Shown piece by piece: positions 33,374 through 39,867 of a stretch of 39,867 bases of DNA. The stretch is from DATJYV01 sp035499415. GTDB lineage: Bacteria > Bacteroidota > Ignavibacteria > UBA10030. A program made the translations under genes and the position numbers. The stretch spans positions 1-39,867 of the forward strand of contig DATJYV010000049.1 of NCBI GenBank assembly GCA_035499415.1, in the 5' to 3' direction. The stretch's first letter is position 1, and the number at the start of each line of letters is the position of its first letter. A model generated the notes under the pieces. The model made no database searches. It saw nothing but the letters and a program-made list of their open reading frames with translations, and was not told the origin of the DNA.

Positions 33374-34356
33374 AAACGGACTCCCATCGAGATTCGATGC
33401 ACGCTTCCGAGAGTCTTGTACGGCGTATATCCATAGTCGAGATTGACACCGAGGAGGTCGATCGTCGTCGCGACTCCCACGCCGAACGAGAACGACTCTT
33501 CATCGACGTTCACCTTGTATCCGCCGCGGAGAAAGAATGAATTAAACCATTGATATTCCAATCCAATGCCGAGGTTCTCCGAGTTGTCGTTGGGATGGTT
33601 CAGCTGGAACGACGTGGTCAACGAGCTCGATTCGTCCTTGATCGGCTCGAATGCAAACCCGAACCGGAAGAGTGTCGGCGGTGCGAATGACTGGAATTGA
33701 GAAAGTGTTTGCCCGCCGGTCAGCACCTCCGTTCCCGTCGGTGAGACCTGGCTGCCGAAGTTCGTCACGACTGCAGAGAACCTCAACGTCCCCAATCCCG
33801 TCCAGTAATAGGTTCCCATGTCGAGCAGGACTCCGCGCATGGAGAGCACGTCGAGCGTCTCGTCATAATAGCGCGCGGTGATCCCGAAGCTGAATTGATT
33901 CGTGAGCTTCCTGCTGTAGGTGAGTCCTGCGGCCACGTCGCCGAAGTGGAAGTAGGATCCGGTCCCCAGCGGCTGGAGCTCGGTGGTGACAGGCATGTCG
34001 TCCATATGGAGGGAGGTCACGGACAATCCCACGACTTCTTCGGGTGAGAGATGATACAGGATTCCAAGAAACTCGTGCTGGATGTCGACGAGCCAGATCG
34101 TGTGCGCCGCGATGGCCTGGTCCTGGGGCGCCTGCGCCGCCCCCGCGGGGTTCCAAAAGAGCGCCGAAGCATCGTTCGCGACCGCGACAAAACTTTCGCC
34201 CATCGCCGCCGACCGTCCACCGACCCCAATCTTGAGGAATTGGAGGCTCGCCGTCCCTGCACGCTGGGCTCCCAGAACCGGCATCAGCTGGGCTGCCGCC
34301 TGATTCGCGGCAAGGAGAATGGCGGCAATTGCAAGATAGAAGGCGGTTTTCTTCAT
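33370..34356 (-). CDS. PorV/PorQ-family outer-membrane beta-barrel protein
   Basis: 328 residues. A signal peptide (MKKTAFYLAIAAILLAANQAAAQ) is followed by the PorV/UPF0164 signature AGTASLQFLKIGVGGRSAAMGESFVA and NDASALFWNPAGAA, then alternating amphipathic strands to the end. In the type IX secretion system PorV shuttles cargo from the translocon to the attachment complex; paralogues exist, so it need not be the core PorV. It starts 2 bases after the TonB-dependent receptor stop. Confidence 0.88.
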   Translation of the reverse strand: MKKTAFYLAIAAILLAANQAAAQLMPVLGAQRAGTASLQFLKIGVGGRSAAMGESFVAVANDASALFWNPAGAAQAPQDQAIAAHTIWLVDIQHEFLGILYHLSPEEVVGLSVTSLHMDDMPVTTELQPLGTGSYFHFGDVAAGLTYSRKLTNQFSFGITARYYDETLDVLSMRGVLLDMGTYYWTGLGTLRFSAVVTNFGSQVSPTGTEVLTGGQTLSQFQSFAPPTLFRFGFAFEPIKDESSSLTTSFQLNHPNDNSENLGIGLEYQWFNSFFLRGGYKVNVDEESFSFGVGVATTIDLLGVNLDYGYTPYKTLGSVHRISMGVRL

Positions 34357-34358
34357 GC

Positions 34359-37169
34359 TCAGAATCTGATGCCGAGACCGACCTGTACATTCCGGCCAGC
34401 GAGATACCGGGCCGGGTTAAACGGGTACGGGGTGACCGGGGCCTGGAGCTGGGGATACAGCGGGTCGTTCCAGCTTGTCGGTGTCGGGTCGCCGTATTCG
34501 TAAGCACGTCCCGTCGCCGGGTTGATGATGGTGGCGTTCTTGTTGTCGAGCAGGTTCTTCACCTGGACCGAGACCGTCAGATCCAGCCCCATCAGGTGAT
34601 AATACTTTTCCAGGTTGAGGTCGATCCAGAACCAGGGGGTTCCGAGTCCGCCGTCGATATCCGTCTGGTCTGTGACGTACTCGGGCCTCCCGTTGGAGAG
34701 GTACGAACCGTCGAAGATCGAGGGGGTGTACCGGAGACCGGACTCATAAAACACCCGGGCGTTGAACGAAAAGTCGTCGAGAAGTCCCGGCGCAAAATCG
34801 AATAACGGCTCGTCCTTCTGGACGGTGAACGTCCCGCTCAGAGTGAACTGCAACGGTCGATCCCAGTCCACGTAATTTTCCTTGATCGACTCGTAATCGA
34901 TTCCGCGGGCGACGAGAACCGCCTGTTCCGGCGTCGAGCTCTTCCCGGTTGTAATGGAGTACGTTCCGCTCACCGAGCCGCGGAACCACTGGCCGACCCT
35001 TTTGCGAAATTCCGCCTCGATACCGCGCGCATGGGCGTAATCGGAATTAACGTACGTGATGAAGTTGGATGTTGAAAGCCGCGACGTCGTGATCAACGCC
35101 TGTTTCGTCGTGACGTAGTCGAAAATATCCTTGTTGTAGGCGGTCACCGTGAGGACATCGTCGTTCGTGAACTGGGACTGAACTCCAATTTCGTAGGCAA
35201 CCGTCGTCTCCGGATTAAGGTCCGGGTTGCCGAATTCCTGGAACGAGGATTGTGAAGAACTCGGACTCAGCTTCGCGTAGACGAATTGCGGCTTCGGAAG
35301 TTTGGAGAAGTGGCCGTAGGAAAAGAAGAGCATCTGGTTATCGGACACCGGATGCGATATCCCGATTCGCGGACTCAATCTCCCCTTCCAATGCTCGCCG
35401 AAGAGCGTGTAGGTATGGCTCTCGTAGTCCTCCCGGATCTGCTCGGGGATCGTGATGACCGCCGGATTATTGACCGCATCGTCGACATATTTGCCCGGGA
35501 ACCAGTAGTCGAACCGGAGTCCTGCGTTGAGGATCATCCCGCTGAAGGTCACATTATCCTGCGCGTAGAAGGCGCCGAACGCCGGGTTGACGCTGTAAAT
35601 ATCGTTGTTCAAGCCGAGCGTTCCCTCCCACGGCTCGTAGATGTCGACGTTTTGCATCTGCTGCCACGTCATATCGAAACCGGCCTTGAACCTGTTCTTC
35701 TCCGTGAAATTGTTGGTGAGGTCGAACTTGAGCGTGTTCTCCTTGACAAAGTGGTCGTGCCACGTGAACGCGTCCCCCGTGTCGTAGAACCCGTCGCCGG
35801 GTATGACGCCGACGGTGTCATGGCCCGTATTGTAATAGACGACGGGGAAGGTGACGATATCCTTCGGCTCCTGGTATTGCGAGTAGTTGAGGCCGTTCGC
35901 GTCGGCGCGCAGCGTCGTGAAGTAGTGCGAAAACTTCAGCTCGTAGAAAAGCGTGTTCGACAACGTGTGCGTGATGCTGATGACCTGAAAGTTGTTGATG
36001 TGCGTAAAGGTGTTCGCGTTGTCGAGAATATTCTGGTAGGTGTACGGATAACCGGGGCTTGGCTCCACATACTCGAGGTTCGTCTGGAGCGATTGGGTGT
36101 TTTGATTAATCACCACGGACTTGTTGAATGAGTAGGAAATCCTGAAGAGGGGCGTCACTTTCCAGGTAACCTTGGCAAGTCCGAACCAATTATTGTCCTC
36201 CCGCGGTGCAAAACGCGAACCGTAGAAGGTCGAGGAAATCAATTGGTTTGCGTGGTACAGGGTGTAATCATCCGACAGGCCGACGTACAGATTTCCGAAA
36301 AACGTAAGGTTGCCCGGAACCTCAACTCCCAGGAGCGGAAGAAGCGAGGAAGTGATCGGCTCCGGACCGCTCAGAGTCGCCTCATAGGTGTCCGAGTTGA
36401 AACTGTGGGAAATGCTCGTGGGAAGACCCAGCTCGTCCTTCTTGGCTGAAATGCTTCCCTGGTATTTCTGGGAACCATCCTTGAGCGTAACGTTGACAAC
36501 GCCGGAAGTCGCCTGGCCGTACTCCGCGTTGTATCCGCCGGTGATCACCTCGACCTCCTGGATTGCATCCGCGCTGATCTGCAAGCCGAATCCCGTTCCG
36601 GCGAGCGGGTCCTGGATCGAGATGCCATCGAGCAAGTAGGCATTCTCATTTGCGCGCCCACCACGAATGTGAATTTCATTATCCATCTGCACGACACCTA
36701 CCTGCTGTGTGACGACTTCTTTTACATCCGCCACTGCCGTCGCCTTGAGATCCTCCGATGTAACAGCCCGCCGGCTGGCCGTCTCTTCGATATTGAACAT
36801 CGGTTTCTCGCCCACCACCACAACCTCCTGCCCGATGCTCAACGTCGTTTCCGACATCCCCTGGTTGACTTCGGTTTCCTTCCCCGCTTCCACTTTAATA
36901 TCCGTCAGCTCCACAGTCGTGTAACCGATGATCGTCATTTCGATGACGTAGGTCCCCGGGTTGAGGTTCGTGATCCGATAATTTCCGTCGATATCCGTCG
37001 ACGCCCCGTAGTACGTCCCCTTGAGCTTGACGTTGACCGCGGGCAAGCCCTCACCGGTTTTGTCGTCCTTCACACGGCCTTTGATTGTCCCCTTGTCCTG
37101 CGCGGTCAGAACCGCCGTCGACACGAGGGCGGTCAGAAGAATCCACAGGATGGTTGTTCTGCGATTCAT
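34359..37169 (-). CDS. TonB-dependent receptor with carboxypeptidase-regulatory-like domain
   Basis: 936 residues from the ATG at 37169, which shares its first base with the upstream stop (TGATG) and has GGAG about 8 bases before; a GTG one codon earlier is also possible. In order: signal peptide (1-24), a CarboxypepD_reg-like beta-sandwich (about 26-105; GTIKGRVKDDKTGEGLPAVN), a linker with VVVVGEKP, a plug domain (about 120-235; IHIRGGRANENAYLLDG), and a 22-strand-type barrel ending in the aromatic VQVGLGIRF. This is an outer-membrane importer driven by TonB. Substrate unknown; no SusD partner is present, and the neighbours are two lipoproteins and a PorV-like protein instead. Confidence 0.92.
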   Translation of the reverse strand: MNRRTTILWILLTALVSTAVLTAQDKGTIKGRVKDDKTGEGLPAVNVKLKGTYYGASTDIDGNYRITNLNPGTYVIEMTIIGYTTVELTDIKVEAGKETEVNQGMSETTLSIGQEVVVVGEKPMFNIEETASRRAVTSEDLKATAVADVKEVVTQQVGVVQMDNEIHIRGGRANENAYLLDGISIQDPLAGTGFGLQISADAIQEVEVITGGYNAEYGQATSGVVNVTLKDGSQKYQGSISAKKDELGLPTSISHSFNSDTYEATLSGPEPITSSLLPLLGVEVPGNLTFFGNLYVGLSDDYTLYHANQLISSTFYGSRFAPREDNNWFGLAKVTWKVTPLFRISYSFNKSVVINQNTQSLQTNLEYVEPSPGYPYTYQNILDNANTFTHINNFQVISITHTLSNTLFYELKFSHYFTTLRADANGLNYSQYQEPKDIVTFPVVYYNTGHDTVGVIPGDGFYDTGDAFTWHDHFVKENTLKFDLTNNFTEKNRFKAGFDMTWQQMQNVDIYEPWEGTLGLNNDIYSVNPAFGAFYAQDNVTFSGMILNAGLRFDYWFPGKYVDDAVNNPAVITIPEQIREDYESHTYTLFGEHWKGRLSPRIGISHPVSDNQMLFFSYGHFSKLPKPQFVYAKLSPSSSQSSFQEFGNPDLNPETTVAYEIGVQSQFTNDDVLTVTAYNKDIFDYVTTKQALITTSRLSTSNFITYVNSDYAHARGIEAEFRKRVGQWFRGSVSGTYSITTGKSSTPEQAVLVARGIDYESIKENYVDWDRPLQFTLSGTFTVQKDEPLFDFAPGLLDDFSFNARVFYESGLRYTPSIFDGSYLSNGRPEYVTDQTDIDGGLGTPWFWIDLNLEKYYHLMGLDLTVSVQVKNLLDNKNATIINPATGRAYEYGDPTPTSWNDPLYPQLQAPVTPYPFNPARYLAGRNVQVGLGIRF

Positions 37170-38572
37170 CACTGGACTCCGAACTCTCCCTGGTATACTC
37201 TGCGGAGCAGAATCGAAACCCGATCGGGAGGAGTACCAAACCGATGGAGGATCCCTGCGATGAGGACAAAACTTGCCTGGTCCGCATCCTTGACGCCCAT
37301 GACCGGTTGGCCCGACCAGCGGTCCGAGGGCTGCATTTCGTAGAGGATGCGTGCATCCACTTTGGGCAGAATCCCGCGGGGGAACGTGTAGATAAATCCG
37401 AGCGTGTCACGGATGAGCGTCGGATATGTGGGGTCGACTGCCGCCATGGTGTCCCGTGATTGGAGGATGGTCGTGAAGTAACTCCCTTCGATTCCGTCGA
37501 TGGGTGCGAAGTTCCCCACACCTCCCTGCGTGCTCGGGTACTGCGGGAATCCCGCGGTCATGAGCACTTTGCCCCCCGCGCTTTTGAATCCCGGAAGAGA
37601 TGCCTGCGCAATGTCGAGACTCGGCGCGTTATCGGAATACCAGTAGACGTATTTGAACAACTTCAGCGTTTCCGTAAACGTGGGATTGATGAGCGGCGGA
37701 ACGAACTCCCCGCGCGAGATCGCCGTCGCCCCTTGCTTCAGGTCGAAGATGTCCTTGGTCCCAAGACGCCCGCCCATGAGCGTATCGAACATCGCCTCAT
37801 AAAACGAACGCGAGTAGGAATCGCCGGAAGAATAGTCCCGGACGATGAGAAAATCCCCCCTCGGTTCGCGGACGTGCCACACATGGCTCGTATCCGGCAT
37901 CCGGATGATCGGGCTGTACGCTCCGGCAATATCCTGGGCCTTTAGATAGAACACATGGTCCCCTTCCGTCAACCCATCGCTCTTGAAGAGCGTGACAAGG
38001 TTCGAAGTGCCGGGAAGCGACTTCCAGTTTGCCGGATTGGATGTATCGTCCAGCGCGTAATAGTAACTGACGATCGTTTCGTCGCCGTCGACATCGGTCC
38101 CGGTCCATTGAAATGTCGCGACCGTGTATGTTGTGTCGGGAGGGTTGGAGTTCAGCAGGAACGCAGCCACCGGAGGCGTGTTCTCGATCGGATACCGCAG
38201 CGAGGCCGGGTGGGGGTCGACGACGTGCTCGTTATCGACTGCGGCGACGAAGAACGAATACGTGGTGTCATTGGTACTGAGATGCATGACAAAGATGCTG
38301 TCGGACTTCGTCGTGAATGTCCAGTGAAGACTGTCGAGTGAAAAATAGTACCCGATGACAAATCCGTCGGGGTCGACTCCCCACCAATGGACATGCTGGA
38401 CGCTGACGGAGCGGTTCAAGGTGCTGTCCGGCATCAACGCGAGAAATGTTTTCGGAGGCTGGTCCTCCAACGGCTGATTGGGGAATCGCTTGGAGCAGCC
38501 GCCCGAAACGATCAACCCGATACCCAGAAGGAAGAATGAGAGAACTGCGCTGCTTTTCAAGAGGCGTGGCAT
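37169..38572 (-). CDS. Lipoprotein with fibronectin type III-like domains
   Basis: 467 residues with a lipoprotein signal (hydrophobic core, lipobox VSGGC, Cys26). The N-terminal half has two FN3-like segments, recognisable by HWWGVDPDGFVIGYYFSLD and FQWTGTDVDGDETIVSYYYALDD. The C-terminal half (about 245-467) has a Rossmann-like pattern (DFLIVRDYSSGDSY, GGKVLMTAGFPQY) that I do not assign. Its stop overlaps the TonB-receptor start, so it is probably the surface-exposed partner of that receptor. No clear Shine-Dalgarno before ATG 38572. Confidence 0.82.
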   Translation of the reverse strand: MPRLLKSSAVLSFFLLGIGLIVSGGCSKRFPNQPLEDQPPKTFLALMPDSTLNRSVSVQHVHWWGVDPDGFVIGYYFSLDSLHWTFTTKSDSIFVMHLSTNDTTYSFFVAAVDNEHVVDPHPASLRYPIENTPPVAAFLLNSNPPDTTYTVATFQWTGTDVDGDETIVSYYYALDDTSNPANWKSLPGTSNLVTLFKSDGLTEGDHVFYLKAQDIAGAYSPIIRMPDTSHVWHVREPRGDFLIVRDYSSGDSYSRSFYEAMFDTLMGGRLGTKDIFDLKQGATAISRGEFVPPLINPTFTETLKLFKYVYWYSDNAPSLDIAQASLPGFKSAGGKVLMTAGFPQYPSTQGGVGNFAPIDGIEGSYFTTILQSRDTMAAVDPTYPTLIRDTLGFIYTFPRGILPKVDARILYEMQPSDRWSGQPVMGVKDADQASFVLIAGILHRFGTPPDRVSILLRRVYQGEFGVQ

Positions 38573-38643
38573 CGTTCGATTGTGGAAAGGCCTCCGACAA
38601 CCGGAATCGGCGGAATGAAACCGTCCCGGGCCTCAACAAGTGA

Positions 38644-38670
38644 AGAGGGGGAGAATCTCTCCCCCCCTCT
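38644..38670 (-). terminator. GC-rich hairpin after the T9SS cargo gene
   Basis: On the minus strand an A-G-rich run (AGAGGGGGGGAGA) pairs with TCTCCCCCTCT across a 3-base loop, starting 12 bases after the stop at 38682. There is no T-tract after it, so it may be a weak terminator or an RNA-stabilising 3' end. Confidence 0.4.
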
Positions 38671-38681
38671 CCGATGAATCG

Positions 38682-39867
38682 TCACTTCAGCAACACCATC
38701 TTCTTCACGTTGTAGTATCCGTCCGTCTTGAGCTGGTAGAAGTAGATGCCGCTCGCCAGCCGCGAAGCGTCGAACACCACCGAGTACGACCCTGCAGTCT
38801 GCTCGCGATCCACAAGCTGATTTACTTCCTGTCCGAGCAGGTTGTAGATCTTCAACGTCACATGGCCTGCGATCGGAATGGAGTACTGGATCGTCGTGGA
38901 GGGGTTGAACGGATTCGGGAAGTTCTGCCGAAGCTCGTAGTTCTTCGGCTGTAATCCCGGTTCCTGATTCACGACCCCTGTGATCGTGCCGAAATCGCTG
39001 TTCTTTCTCGGCTCGAGCTTGTATTCCCCGAACGTGATGTCCATGATCCCCGTGATCGACGTGATGCTTGCGCCGACAGGGATCAGGATCGTTTTCGGGG
39101 GACTCGTCGGATGGACGGTCGCGTAGGCGTTTGAACCCACGCGATAGCCGACGCTCGTATCGGCGTAGTAGGAGTTCGTGCCGTTATCGTCGACGCGCAG
39201 TCCGAAGGTTGTGGTTTTGCTCGAACCGACGAAGAATTCGCCAAAGTTGCTGCTGGCGGTATTGTTCGCGTTGTCCGCATTCATCTGCACGAGGTAGGTC
39301 GGCGTCGGTGTCTTGACGAGAACACCCTCGTACGGTTCGAACGGGCTTGTCCCGACCACCGGCATATTATTGAGCGCATAGTCGATGAAGGGACTCGACG
39401 CCCAGCTGATCGTCACCGGCGCCGGAACCGTCACACCCCGCTGAAGGATCGTCCGCGAAAGGGCCTGAATGTTCGTGTGCTGGTTGATCTGGTCGACAAT
39501 GCCGGTAACCGAAACGCTGTCGCCGCGCAGGAGCGTATCAAGACCGACACCGGCGTTCTTGCCGTACATCGACATCCCGTTCCACTGCCCCGACGCCTGA
39601 GCCATCCAGAGTCTGGGCCTGCTGCTTATCACATCCTTGATATCGGACGTGTCCACAGTTACGGTTCCGCTCACTGTCACGGTATCGCCAACAAATCCCG
39701 AGACGCCGTTGACGTAAGGGGTGAATTGCAGGTCATGGATTGTCAGTCCACTTTGGCGAATTTGGTAGAAATACGGCACGGATGGGTCGGGGGAAGCGCC
39801 GTAGATGCCGCCGCCGTATGCTTCCACGTAATAGCTCACCAGGCTGTCCCCGTTTGCCGCGGGAATC
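38682..39867 (-). CDS. Secreted protein with C-terminal T9SS type A sorting domain, 5' end outside window
   Basis: At least 395 codons; the frame runs past the right edge without a start, so the N-terminus is missing. An internal GTG at 39839 is not the start because coding sequence (IPAANGDSLVSYYVEAY) continues before it. In order: the end of an Ig-like or LTD-like domain, an OB-fold-like region (about 39.35-39.70 kb) with VTVSGTVTVDTSD and GDSVSVTGIVDQI, a beta-rich domain, and the last 80 residues as a sorting domain: QNFPNPFNPST, HVTLKIYNLLGQEV, GIYFYQLKT, and KKMVLLK at the end. It is therefore exported through the type IX system and cleaved at the surface. Catalytic function not visible. 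Confidence 0.88.
   Translation of the reverse strand, partial: IPAANGDSLVSYYVEAYGGGIYGASPDPSVPYFYQIRQSGLTIHDLQFTPYVNGVSGFVGDTVTVSGTVTVDTSDIKDVISSRPRLWMAQASGQWNGMSMYGKNAGVGLDTLLRGDSVSVTGIVDQINQHTNIQALSRTILQRGVTVPAPVTISWASSPFIDYALNNMPVVGTSPFEPYEGVLVKTPTPTYLVQMNADNANNTASSNFGEFFVGSSKTTTFGLRVDDNGTNSYYADTSVGYRVGSNAYATVHPTSPPKTILIPVGASITSITGIMDITFGEYKLEPRKNSDFGTITGVVNQEPGLQPKNYELRQNFPNPFNPSTTIQYSIPIAGHVTLKIYNLLGQEVNQLVDREQTAGSYSVVFDASRLASGIYFYQLKTDGYYNVKKMVLLK

Overview
The window is a GC-rich stretch of chromosome from a member of the Bacteroidota / Ignavibacteriota-like (FCB) group. The evidence is a C-terminal type A sorting domain of the type IX secretion system (T9SS) with a QNFPNPFNPST-type linker, a PorV/PorQ-type outer-membrane protein, a TonB-dependent receptor with a carboxypeptidase-regulatory-like domain, and several lipoproteins. 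Species cannot be named from the sequence. I see no rRNA, tRNA, CRISPR array, insertion sequence or phage module. Nearly all genes lie on the minus strand; only about 12.36-16.43 kb runs on the plus strand. Many long open frames antisense to real genes are by-products of the GC-rich codon usage and are left out.

Layout: (1) 1-1257, 5' part of a secreted protein with repeated Ig-like domains. (2) 1518-9777, a co-directional housekeeping run: major facilitator (MFS) transporter, small basic protein, prmC, dtd, a phosphoglycerate-mutase-like metalloenzyme, comEC, and a methylmalonyl-CoA mutase large subunit without its B12 domain. (3) 9832-12105, a lone receiver protein and a membrane-anchored amidohydrolase. 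(4) 12357-16430 (+), a GH38 alpha-mannosidase homologue that has lost three of the four zinc-ligand positions, followed by an ABC-type membrane domain with no ATPase. (5) 16531-17657, a papain-like cysteine peptidase and a small partner protein. (6) 18053-21032, an overlapping three-gene signalling operon: multi-pass membrane protein, hybrid histidine kinase, LuxR-type regulator. (7) 21206-23401, a small secreted protein and a cNMP/GAF/PP2C phosphatase. (8) 23710-24738, galT. (9) 24810-32117, a 4-hydroxyphenylacetate (homoprotocatechuate meta-cleavage) catabolic operon. (10) 32282-39867, an envelope cluster: T9SS cargo, FN3-like lipoprotein, TonB-dependent receptor, PorV-like protein, NHL lipoprotein.

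How they work together: HpaB and HpaC hydroxylate 4-hydroxyphenylacetate, HpaD opens the ring, HpaE oxidises the semialdehyde, and an FAH-family enzyme handles the next decarboxylation or isomerisation. The usual lower-pathway genes hpaF, hpaH and hpaI are not recognisable here. Instead the operon begins with a DapA-family class I aldolase and an alpha/beta hydrolase, which suggests a variant lower pathway. In the envelope cluster four genes are joined by 1-4 base overlaps or a 2-base gap, so they are probably made as one unit.

The observations most worth a second look are the GH38-like protein with a dismantled zinc site, the non-canonical phenylacetate operon, the 7-base-period intergenic repeats at 23509-23571 and 17828-17855, and the split membrane-sensor/kinase/regulator operon.
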